Assembly: GCA_965204925.1 (NCBI GenBank)
Contig: OZ242021.1
Coordinates: 2,294,001-2,358,000, forward strand
From: G963663315 sp965204925
GTDB lineage: Bacteria; Pseudomonadota; Gammaproteobacteria; Arenicellales; Poriferihabitantaceae
Length of the DNA: 64,000 nucleotides
Direction: 5' to 3'
In this document: piece by piece, positions 37,075 to 45,094 of the stretch
How the letters are laid out: every line of letters begins with the position of its first letter
Numbering within the stretch: position 1 is the first letter of the stretch
Notes under the pieces: generated by a model
Seen by the model: only the letters and a program-made list of their open reading frames with translations
The model's database searches: none
What the model was told of the DNA's origin: nothing
Position numbers and translations under genes: made by a program

Positions 37075-37913
37075 AGCCGTATCTGCCACCCGGATTGATC
37101 CTTTGCAGCTATTCCCGGCATGCCTCCTCCTGGAGGGCACCCGGCCATGAGAAGGCGATTCAGCACATCCGGGAGGCTGAAGCCTTTTCCCGAGAGCTCG
37201 GTGGCACGGATCGGGACGTAAAAGACTATTTCTTTTCCTTGTCTGAGAAGAAACAGAAGTCGGTTCTGGAGGCCTATGAAAAGGCATACGGCCGAAGAGC
37301 CCGGGAGTATGCAGAAAAGACCCTGCCTGTCTGGCGTTCGGGGAAAGTACACATGAGCGGGATGAATGCGGCCAGACTGTTTCACCTGCTGCCCCCGATC
37401 ATGCCCCTTGAGGCAAAATACCGACTTGTCGAGAGCTTGTGGGAGCATGTAGGACCTTCCTCGCACAAAACCTATTATGTGGGACTGGACGCGGTTCCCG
37501 GCGAGGTGGTGGAAGTAGTTAAGAATCATCTGGAGGATGTCGTGGCGCAGTACACCATCCCGGAATCCATGGAATCCCGCTTCGACTGGCTTTCGGAGGG
37601 AGACGTGGGAGTCAAGCAGCAGCTGCTAAACCATTTTCAGCAACGCCAGAAGGGTCTGCTCAGCATGGAATTGGCTCAAAAGCTGCCGATTCTTCTGGAT
37701 CACCTGAACAGTTCCGGGGGAGCGCTGACTACCCATGCGGCTCAGATTCTGCAGATTGGAAAGCACCGGGTCACGGTCAAGATGGATGATCGGATCAGTG
37801 GTATTTCGGAATCGGCTCCGGTGAACGTCACGGAGAACGACGGAAATCAGTGGTTGTGGTGGGTGGCGGGCGGACTTCTGGCAGCAGGATTCCTGATGTT
37901 CGGCGGGCACTGA
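37071..37913 (+). CDS. Uncharacterised protein with a C-terminal membrane anchor
   Basis: 280 aa, GTG start inside the GTGA overlap with the preceding gene. A large helical cytoplasmic part contains RDVKDYFFSLSEKKQKSVLEAYEK and SGMNAARLFHLLPPIMPLEAKY, and ends in one membrane helix (WLWWVAGGLLAAGFLMF). No catalytic motif seen. With the tail-anchored first gene it suggests a membrane-bound complex. Not a family I can name. Confidence 0.75.
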   Translation: MKPYLPPGLILCSYSRHASSWRAPGHEKAIQHIREAEAFSRELGGTDRDVKDYFFSLSEKKQKSVLEAYEKAYGRRAREYAEKTLPVWRSGKVHMSGMNAARLFHLLPPIMPLEAKYRLVESLWEHVGPSSHKTYYVGLDAVPGEVVEVVKNHLEDVVAQYTIPESMESRFDWLSEGDVGVKQQLLNHFQQRQKGLLSMELAQKLPILLDHLNSSGGALTTHAAQILQIGKHRVTVKMDDRISGISESAPVNVTENDGNQWLWWVAGGLLAAGFLMFGGH

Positions 37914-37985
37914 CGAAATCACCGATCCCCATACATAATCCCGATTCGAAGCGCCCGCAACATACTCAAAACGTAGCAAAGAGAC

Positions 37986-39686
37986 ATGCTGGACAAAGAA
38001 CCATGGATCCTGGTTGGTACTGAGACAAATGGCGCTGCGGAACCGATCTGTGTGATTGGTCTGGCTGCCTGGAAGATGCAGGGCTGGGAAGCGGAGGGAG
38101 CGCCCTTCCGGCGGCTTGTGAATCGGAACGTTGATATTCCTGCCCAGACCACGCGGCTTAACGGTTTTAACGGTTACACCCGGGATATGCTTGAGCGGGA
38201 CGGCGAGCCGGCGAGTCAGGTTCATGAGGCATTTCGGTCTTATTGCGGGGAGTTGCCCCTCGTTTCATGGGACCTCGAATTCGATCTGGACCGTGCACTG
38301 ATTCCGGAGTGGGAGCGACTGGGGATTACGGCTATCGGGGGGCGGGGATTTTGCGTCCGGCATCTGGCGCAACGTCTTCTGGATCCTGTGCCGGTATCAA
38401 ACTGCCGTCTCGCAACACTGGCAGAGTATTATGGCCTGCCTGAACCGCCGGTAGATGCAACTCCCGGAGCGCTGGAAACGGTCCGGGCGTTTCTCGGGAC
38501 GGTTCTTCGACCGCTTGCCCGAGAACGGGGACTGGATAGCTTCAGGCAGATCTTGCGGTTCGCCGAGGAAGAATGGTTTCCGACCATCTTGCCACTCGGC
38601 AAATTCCGCGGGCGCTCATTCCTGGAGGCCCGCCACGACCGGGAACTGCGGGACTGGATTGAGTGGCTGTCCGACTCAAGAATCGAGCGCACTGCAAGGA
38701 TGGGCGCATGGTACCTCGTCAGGCTTGCCGAGAGCGGAGAAACGGGGCCGGAGCGAACGGCAGGGATGCTGAATGTACCGGCTAGCATAGCCGATGCCGG
38801 AATGACCGACTCCGCCAGCGAGTCTGGCAACGACCTTGGGGAACCGGGCTCAGGTATTAGCATCTACCGTAATCCGGAACTGGAACGTGTCAGGGAGCTT
38901 GTCCGTCGCGCACGGGAACGTCTGGCGGAATTGGAGTCCGTCCATGCGAAGGAACAAAACATCGTCTCGACAGTCAAGGCGACGCTTTTCTCCCTGCTTG
39001 AGGGTGACTACCGGGAGCGGGATCGGCTTGCCCTGATCGTGCATTATCGGAAGCATTTCATCGACACCCTGTATACTGCGGACGAGGATAGCGCCGAGGA
39101 GGTAAAGGAAGAATTTTCCCGGGCCCGGGAAAATCAGGAAGAGGAGTACCGGGAGGCTCGGGAGATGGCTCACTCGAAAAAACCCCTGACGGACACGGAA
39201 CAAGCGGAGATTCGGGAGATCTACCGGAAGCTCTGTCGTCTGTACCACCCGGACAGATACGCATCCGACCCGGACAAACTCCATACGTATACGAAACTTA
39301 CCCAGGAAATCAATACCGCGAGGGACCGGGGAGATATCCAGACACTGCGGGAGATTGCCAACGATCCATCCGCATGGCTGCAAAAGCGGGGGTTGGGAAG
39401 GTTGGACTTTTCCGAAGATTCACAACTTGATGGCCTGTTGAAAGTGTACCGAGGCCTTCAGGTTCAGATTGTGTTGGTGTTGGAGAGAATCAGTCAGTTG
39501 CGGTCCGACCCTGACTATGAATTGGCGCGGTTGTCCGCGAGACGCCCCGGCTATCTGGAGGAGGTGGCGGCAGACTATAGAAAAGAGATACGCCGAAAAT
39601 GTGAGGAGCTGGAGAGGGAGGCGGAGGACCTGGCTTCGCAAATTGAGGAAATGACCGGTTCGCCGGCGGCTCACTGGGGAGTATAA
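37986..39686 (+). CDS. Exonuclease-fold protein with a J-domain
   Basis: 566 aa. Residues 8-180 look like a DnaQ/RNase T-type exonuclease fold (GTETNGAAEP, RLNGFNGYTRDML, LVSWDLEFDLDRALIPEW). A segment LPLGKFRGRSFLEARHDREL near residue 200 resembles the region that follows exonuclease domains in some bacterial proteins. A J-domain-like helix pair with the HPD motif in LCRLYHPDRYASDPDK lies near residue 420, and a coiled-coil tail follows. Several catalytic acidic residues appear replaced (see findings). Fourth gene of the operon, 72 bp after the membrane-anchored protein. Confidence 0.75.
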   Translation: MLDKEPWILVGTETNGAAEPICVIGLAAWKMQGWEAEGAPFRRLVNRNVDIPAQTTRLNGFNGYTRDMLERDGEPASQVHEAFRSYCGELPLVSWDLEFDLDRALIPEWERLGITAIGGRGFCVRHLAQRLLDPVPVSNCRLATLAEYYGLPEPPVDATPGALETVRAFLGTVLRPLARERGLDSFRQILRFAEEEWFPTILPLGKFRGRSFLEARHDRELRDWIEWLSDSRIERTARMGAWYLVRLAESGETGPERTAGMLNVPASIADAGMTDSASESGNDLGEPGSGISIYRNPELERVRELVRRARERLAELESVHAKEQNIVSTVKATLFSLLEGDYRERDRLALIVHYRKHFIDTLYTADEDSAEEVKEEFSRARENQEEEYREAREMAHSKKPLTDTEQAEIREIYRKLCRLYHPDRYASDPDKLHTYTKLTQEINTARDRGDIQTLREIANDPSAWLQKRGLGRLDFSEDSQLDGLLKVYRGLQVQIVLVLERISQLRSDPDYELARLSARRPGYLEEVAADYRKEIRRKCEELEREAEDLASQIEEMTGSPAAHWGV

Positions 39687-39691
39687 TCGGC

Positions 39692-39746
39692 ATGAGTGAA
39701 CGAGAATCTTCCCATCCCGTATTGATTTCCGAAGACCGGGAAGGGC
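39692..39746 (+). repeat. Copy 1 of sel1 5'-end direct repeat (copy 2 at 43256-43310)
   Basis: About 55 bp nearly identical between the two places, including the uninterrupted run from CGAGAATC to GATTTCCGA. It marks the start of both the deleted and the full sel1 copies. Confidence 0.75.
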
Positions 39747-39784
39747 GCAGGGAAACTTCCTCGCCAAATTCAAACCTGGACTAG
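39692..39784 (+). pseudogene. Internally deleted copy of the Sel1-repeat gene
   Basis: A 30-codon frame whose first 17 codons (MSERESSHPVLISE...RE) are almost identical to the start of the full Sel1 gene at 43256. Downstream, 39772-39863 resembles the end and 3' flank of that gene. All Sel1 repeats are missing, so an internal deletion of about 1.6 kb produced it. Confidence 0.65.
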
Positions 39785-39863
39785 TTTGGAACAATGCTCC
39801 GATGTAGAAACTCTTCTGGTATACTTGACGCTCTCAGGATAGTTGAGCGTAGGCAGGTATTCA
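39772..39863 (+). repeat. Copy 1 of sel1 3'-flank direct repeat (copy 2 at 44896-44984)
   Basis: Shared blocks include AGAAACTCTTCTG, GTTGAGC and GGCAGGTATTCA in the same order and spacing. Together with the 5'-end repeat it brackets the tcmP-containing segment. Confidence 0.6.
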
Positions 39864-39877
39864 TGGGTTGTTGAATA

Positions 39878-41204
39878 ATGGTAGCTGGAGGTTACATTCT
39901 GCTGGTACCTGAGCATAGAAGAGGGATGCTTTTGGACGCGGCTGAGTGCGGTGATTCGTTTTATCAATCGACGCCCTATATTTCGGAGCCGGTCCCACGT
40001 TTCGGCCATAACCGTAGTACGCCCCTATCTGTTTTTGCTTCGTTCAAGGCAGGGTTTATCACTCATATCGCAGACGGCAGGAAGGGACAGTCCGCTGGAA
40101 CTGGCCTGGTTAAACTGAAGCTTGAAGATCTACAGCCTTTGACGCACCCGGTTGCTTTTGACAAGGTCCTCTCGGGAATTGAGGCAAGTGTTCGATATCA
40201 CCTGAAGGGACTACTCGAAAAGGGCGGAATCCTTCCTCGAAAGTCGTTGAGCGCGTTCGTTGACCGCATTCGTTGACCGCATCATTGAACTGGACCCCGC
40301 GACCAAGGATCGGATCGTGCGATTTTCAGCCCGTCGCAAACAGGCTTTGAAACGACTGGAACCTCGGGCAAAGGAGAACTTGGCCTATCAGAAGGAGTCT
40401 CTCAGCCTCGCGTTAAAGATCGCAGGTTTGCCTGCGGATGATCTTCTTGCTTGGTCCCCTACAGATGACGAGCAACAGTCCTTTCTTGATAGTTTGCCGG
40501 GTGCAAAGGTCACAGAAGACATCATGGTACTTCGGGATTTCTCCAGTTTTCCGGGCTTACCGAAAAACAAGAACATCCACTACGCGAGCAAGGTCTTTTC
40601 CAGTGATTCGGGCCCTATAATCCGGTTGACCGTGATCATGTCCAACCGGCAACCCCTCGAAAAGCAGACCGGGGTAGACCTGATCTATTTTAATGAGACC
40701 TATCGCAGCTTCGTCATGGTCCAATACAAGGCTATGGAAGAGCGTGGCAAGCAGAAGGAATTTCGTTGGCAAAAGGGTGATCAGTTCTGCAAAGAGATCG
40801 CTCGGACGGAGAGTGTCCTTCAGCGACTGAAAAGTATGCCTGGTGGCCATGAGCCGCACAGCTTCAGGTTCACTGACAATCCATTCTTTCTGAAATTCTG
40901 CTCACGTGTAGTTTTCAAGCCGGATGACAAAAAGTTATTCCCGGGCATCTATTTGCCACTGAATTATTGGAAAACAGCGGATGTGGCAGGCTGTTTCAAG
41001 GGGAAGTACGGAGGCAAGGTTCTGACCTATGACAATGTCCGTCGCCACATCAACAATACTGAGTTTGCCGGACTCGTTGCCAAGGCTTGGGTCGGTACAA
41101 CCACCAAACAATCGTCGTTTCTCAAAAACCTGATTTGGGATATCTTGAGTTCTGGAAAAACTGTCACCTTCGCAACTGGATCAACGATGGCGGCCACAGA
41201 ATAA
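39878..41204 (+). pseudogene. Uncharacterised protein gene split by a 13-bp tandem duplication
   Basis: Two frames, 39878-40276 and 40260-41204, form one protein of roughly 437 aa when one copy of a 13-bp repeat at 40256-40281 is removed: LSAFVDRI then continues directly as IELDPATKDRIVRFSARR. The N-terminal part reads LVPEHRRGMLLDAAE and STPYISEPVPRFGHNR; the C-terminal part reads DLIYFNETYRSFVMVQYKAME and GIYLPLNYWKTADVAG. I recognise it as a conserved family without a known function, sometimes near tcmP-type genes. It converges on tcmP. Confidence 0.6.
40256..40281 (+). repeat. 13-bp perfect tandem duplication causing a frameshift
   Basis: TTCGTTGACCGCA occurs twice in a row. Thirteen is not a multiple of three, so the duplication shifts the reading frame of the host gene. 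The encoded VDRI motif is visible in both units. Confidence 0.9.
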
Positions 41205-41290
41205 GCAATGCACAAGGGCGTTCCATAAAATTTGGGGGAATTACGACCTTGTGGACGCACGAATCTGCCCTCCCGGATATCGTGATTCAT

Positions 41291-42068
41291 TTACGGTCGA
41301 CGAGACACTCCCAGGATCAATTGTTGGCGGGGGAGTACCACTTGGTCCGTGGGAGCTAACCGTGAATATGTTTGGGACCGCCTCTTGCCGTCTGGACCGA
41401 TGATCTCGAATTCGTTTTCTCGGGCAAGCTTGACAATCATCTCGTCAAGATCGGAGAAGCGGGCTGTGGTCCGATTCGCGAACGCATGACGCAAAGCGTC
41501 TATAGTGACCGGGTGTTCCGACACCAGAGAAAATATTTCTGCGGGTAGAGACTGCAAGAGGGCCTGTTGCATTTGCTGATGGTCAAGTTCACCAAACTGG
41601 AATAACGGGAGAGTTTCTGTATCCTTCAAGGCATCCCAGCCCAGCATACCGAAGTCCCCTCGGCCGTAGTGTTCGAAGGTATTGTGAATGTCCCAGTGCT
41701 GTTGAATCATCACATCTCGCGCTGTTGGATGCCTTGACAGATGGAGAAACCACAAAGCGCGCCTGGACTGCTGTGGTCGAATGAAGAAAGGTGTGTCGTA
41801 CGTGGCGCCGGTAACTTTCAGAACGTGGTCGCGAAGTATTCTTTGCACAAGCGCTTTACCACCATCTCCGTCCTTTCGTTGGATCAGGTCATGTATCTGC
41901 GGCTCGGTCAGTTGGAGCGCTGCCATCATCTCGATCATACGATGTTTTTCCGTCAAAAAATTGACCGTCGAAGTATGCCCGAAGGTAGTATCGCAAGACC
42001 TCCAGCTTCGCCTTGCTATGCAGTTCGATGGTGGGTGGCGGTTCGTCAGGATGCCACTGGAATTGCAT
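41291..42068 (-). pseudogene. tcmP: Three-Cys-motif partner protein (TcmP) with an internal deletion
   Basis: The start is at 42068 (MQFQWHPDEPPPTIELHSKAK, LEVLRYYLRAYFD), overlapping the DUF5131 gene by 23 bp. At about 41963-41970 conserved sequence jumps to VNFLTEKHRMIEMMAALQLTE in another frame and then runs normally to the end (RALWFLHLSRHPTARDVM, WDIHNTFEHYGRGDFGMLGW). The middle, which includes the FAGGGTY-like methylase core of the family, is missing, perhaps 170 residues. The upstream frame does not join the downstream frame, so this is a broken gene. Confidence 0.65.
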
Positions 42069-42808
42069 GGTCGTTTTCCTCGGTCAAATACTCGGGAATT
42101 GCGTTATGCTCAATTCCTTCCAGCTTGCGGCCTCCAGCTTTTGGCGTAAGCCCTCCCCACTGCTTGAAGAAAAATGGCACACTGGCCCGGGCGCAGATGT
42201 CGCGTATGTCCAAAACCCATTCCAGCCGCATCGGGCGCGCCCCGGGACCGCTTTCACCCCCCGACGATGACCCAGGATATTCCTTCCAGTTCGATGTTTC
42301 CAATAGGTCCCAGTAGCGGTTCGATCGACAGGAACCGCACGGCAGCCGGAGTGGTCCGCAAATGCCCAATTCGCACGCTTGCCGAACTGTCTTCAACAGA
42401 CACCCCGCACCAGATGTGATCGGGAACCGAACCGTCCGCATACCTGCGCCGCAGATAACTTCGCATAAGCGAACTGCGCTTTGTCAAAAGCTGATAGATG
42501 TGTCTGTCTACGGTCTCCATCGTTTCGAATACTCTGTCAATAAAGCTGCGCTCCACATTCTTGTGAAACAGGTCGCTCATGGAGTTGACAAAAATCATTC
42601 GCGGTTTTCTCCATCTTGCCGGTTGATCAAGTCGTGAAGGCCATTGCCGCAGGTCGAATCCCTGCTCGTAAGGGTGTCCGGGAATGTCGCGCCAGCGCTC
42701 TGCGAAACGCTCTGCGTAGCAGTGGTCACAGCCACGGGTGATCTTTGTACAACCGGTGACCGGATTCCAGGTGGCATCGGTCCACTCAATTGTGGATTTG
42801 GCGCTCAT
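42046..42808 (-). pseudogene. DUF5131 (phage Gp37/Gp68-type, three-Cys-motif) protein, frameshifted at a C6 run
   Basis: Begins MSAKSTIEWTDATWNPVTGC with the radical-SAM-like triad CTKITRGCDHC, followed by MIFVNSMSDLFH and IYQLLTKRSSLM. The frame stops after SWVIVGG at 42254. Removing one base from the C6 run at 42257-42262 (G6 on the coding strand) continues as VGGESGPGARPMRLEW and FFFKQWGGLTPKAGGRKL to a stop at 42046. The family partners TcmP, and the two genes overlap here. Apart from this one-base change it looks full length. Confidence 0.7.
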
Positions 42809-43255
42809 AATACAATCTCCCGGTCGGGTCGAAACAGAGCATAGACTGGCTCTTCAGCATATCGTGTAGCAGGGCCATGTATTTTCCTTTTCTTGCAAAC
42901 TCAAATTAATCCGGATAGATAAGATTCGGCGCAAAACAGTTCTTGAGACATCAGTTGAAAGGGCCGGCAGAGCATGACTTAACCCGATACTCGTTGGCGC
43001 ATGTTTATTCTATCACAGTATATTATTGCAAGTCGGACATCACTAAAAATTAATATTATAGCTTTGTTCGATTTTCTTTACTTGAGTTTATTTGATTTAT
43101 TTTTATTTGTTCTGTGAAGGATTTTGATTACAGAAGCTATCAAACGGGTATCTGACCAATTACCAGAATTACTACAATACCTGACGCCCTTATGACGGTA
43201 TTGGTTTGCTCACCCCGATGAAGTATTATCATAAATTCAACAAACCGACATTGTC
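42809..43255. other. AT-rich intergenic region before the Sel1-repeat gene
   Basis: 447 bp without a gene. From about 43000 to 43200 it is markedly richer in A and T than the surroundings (runs such as TTATTTTTATTTG). It probably holds promoters for the leftward DUF5131 gene and the rightward sel1 gene, but no clear -35/-10 pair stands out. Confidence 0.5.
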
Positions 43256-44917
43256 ATGAGCGAGCGAGAATCTTCCCATCCCGTATTGATTTCCGAGGGC
43301 CGGGAAATGGTTTCGTCCCGGGCTGGCCGTATCATGACGCGGATGGTGGCGGATATCCTGCCCATTGCTCACGAACGGCGGCTCAAAGAGAATGCCGCCG
43401 CGCAGCCTTATTATGAGAGAGCGGTTGCCTTGTATGATGACGAGCGGTACGGGGAGGCGGTGGAAGCTTTTCGGGTCGCCGCCGGTTTGGGGCATCTGGA
43501 CTCCCAGTATCGCCTTGCACGGATGCTGGTGGACGGGGAAGGCGGCGAGAAGGACTTCGAATCTGCCGAATACTGGTTTCGCCGCGCGGCGGACCAGGGA
43601 GACGCCCGGGCGATGAATGGTCTGGGTTGCCTGTGTGAGTCTGGCGTGAAGCTTGCCAGGGACCGGGAAGGGGCGCTCGACTGGTTCCGAATGGCAGCGG
43701 AATCCGGTCATGCCGAAGCGCAATTCCGGCTGGGCGATAAATATCGCCGGGGATTGGGAGTTCGTGTTGATTATGTGCAGGCGGTTCGGTGGTTGCGCAA
43801 AGCGGCTGATCAGGGGCTGGCCGAGGCACAGTACTGGCTCGGGGATATGTATTCTTATGGCGAGGGAGTCCCCCAGGATTATGAGGAAGCGAGCGAGTAT
43901 TATCGGAAAGCCACCGATCAGGGATTGTTCCAGGCACAGAACTATCTCGGGGATATGTATTTCGGCGACCTGAAAGTACCCTCGGATTATGCGGAAGCCC
44001 AAAAGTTCGTTGAGGAAGCACGGGAGTTCGGCGAGCCGGAGCTCGGGGCCATGAAATCCGGGACCACACTCCATCCCGACCTTTCGACAGATGAATGGGG
44101 ACCTGTGGAGCGTCTCGGGCGTACTAATGATCTCGGTATTCTTACAATAGGTCATAATTTGGGAAGTAAGCTTGAGCTTCAGAGAAAAGATGCACAGGCG
44201 GTTCTGTGTTTGCGGAAGGCGGCTGAGCAGGGATTGGCCGAGGCACAGTACCTGATCGGGCAGGTATTTTGGTTTAGGCTTTTAGATTGGTATGAGGTTT
44301 CTGAGGCTTATGCAGAAGCATTCAAGTGGTATCGCAAAGCGGCCGAGCAAGGGCTGGCTCACGCACAGTACGCACTGGGGTACGCGTATGGTGTGAACGA
44401 TATCTTCCTTGCTTCAATATACGAGATTGTCCACGAACAGGAAATTGAGCACCGGGCATTCCTTCAGGATGATGCGGAAACAGTCAAATGGTACCGCAAG
44501 GCAGCCGAGCAGGGATTGGCCAAGGCACAGTACGAACTAGGGGACATGTATGAACATGGCCGGGGAGTGCCCCAGGATAACGCGGAAGCGGTCAAATGGT
44601 ACCGCAAGGCAGCCGAGCAGGGATTGGCCAAGTCACAGCACGAACTGGGGGTCGCGTATGTCGTTGGCATCGCAGCACATTTTCGGGAATCGGAGCAGAA
44701 GAAGCGAGAACAGTACGGAGCAGGAAGTGTGTCATATGGCCATGGTGACGTCTCTTACTCCGTAACCAGCATATCACAGTCACAGTACCGACTAGGAGGC
44801 ATGTATGAACATGGCCGGGGAGTGCCCCGGGATCATGCAGAAGCGTGCAAGTGGTATCGCGAAGCTGCCAGGTGGGAACACCCCGGCGCTGAACGCAAAC
44901 TCAAAGACTTGAGATGA
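43256..44917 (+). CDS. Sel1-like repeat (SLR) protein
   Basis: 553 aa made mostly of Sel1/TPR-like repeats of about 36 residues, for example WYRKAAEQGLAKAQYELG, MYEHGRGVPQD and NAEAVKW. Two arrays (about residues 65-255 and 310-550) are separated by a non-repeat linker. No signal peptide, so it is probably a cytoplasmic scaffold for protein interactions; some SLR proteins act in host interaction or signalling. Repeats near the C-terminus are nearly identical at DNA level, a sign of recent duplication. A deleted copy of the same gene lies at 39692. Confidence 0.88.
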   Translation: MSERESSHPVLISEGREMVSSRAGRIMTRMVADILPIAHERRLKENAAAQPYYERAVALYDDERYGEAVEAFRVAAGLGHLDSQYRLARMLVDGEGGEKDFESAEYWFRRAADQGDARAMNGLGCLCESGVKLARDREGALDWFRMAAESGHAEAQFRLGDKYRRGLGVRVDYVQAVRWLRKAADQGLAEAQYWLGDMYSYGEGVPQDYEEASEYYRKATDQGLFQAQNYLGDMYFGDLKVPSDYAEAQKFVEEAREFGEPELGAMKSGTTLHPDLSTDEWGPVERLGRTNDLGILTIGHNLGSKLELQRKDAQAVLCLRKAAEQGLAEAQYLIGQVFWFRLLDWYEVSEAYAEAFKWYRKAAEQGLAHAQYALGYAYGVNDIFLASIYEIVHEQEIEHRAFLQDDAETVKWYRKAAEQGLAKAQYELGDMYEHGRGVPQDNAEAVKWYRKAAEQGLAKSQHELGVAYVVGIAAHFRESEQKKREQYGAGSVSYGHGDVSYSVTSISQSQYRLGGMYEHGRGVPRDHAEACKWYREAARWEHPGAERKLKDLR

Positions 44918-44984
44918 TGCCGCAACGCAGAAACTCTTCTGCTATGCCTGAGCTCTCATGGTTGTTGAGCATGGCAGGTATTCA
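44896..44984 (+). repeat. Copy 2 of sel1 3'-flank direct repeat
   Basis: Partner of 39772-39863. It covers the last codons of the full Sel1 gene and about 65 bp beyond. The remaining intergenic sequence to 45094 shows nothing else. Confidence 0.6.
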
Positions 44985-45094
44985 CTAGACTCAAGAATAC
45001 TGCGAAAAGATGCGTTTCCGACCGACAGTTCATCCGACCGACAGTTCAAGTCTTTCCGTCGTCATTGTCTGCGAACCGTAAGCCAATGCTACGT

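Noticed and set aside
35548..44917. Insertion sequence or integrative element
   Set aside because: No transposase, integrase, tRNA attachment site or terminal inverted repeat was seen. Only direct repeats of sel1 ends were found.
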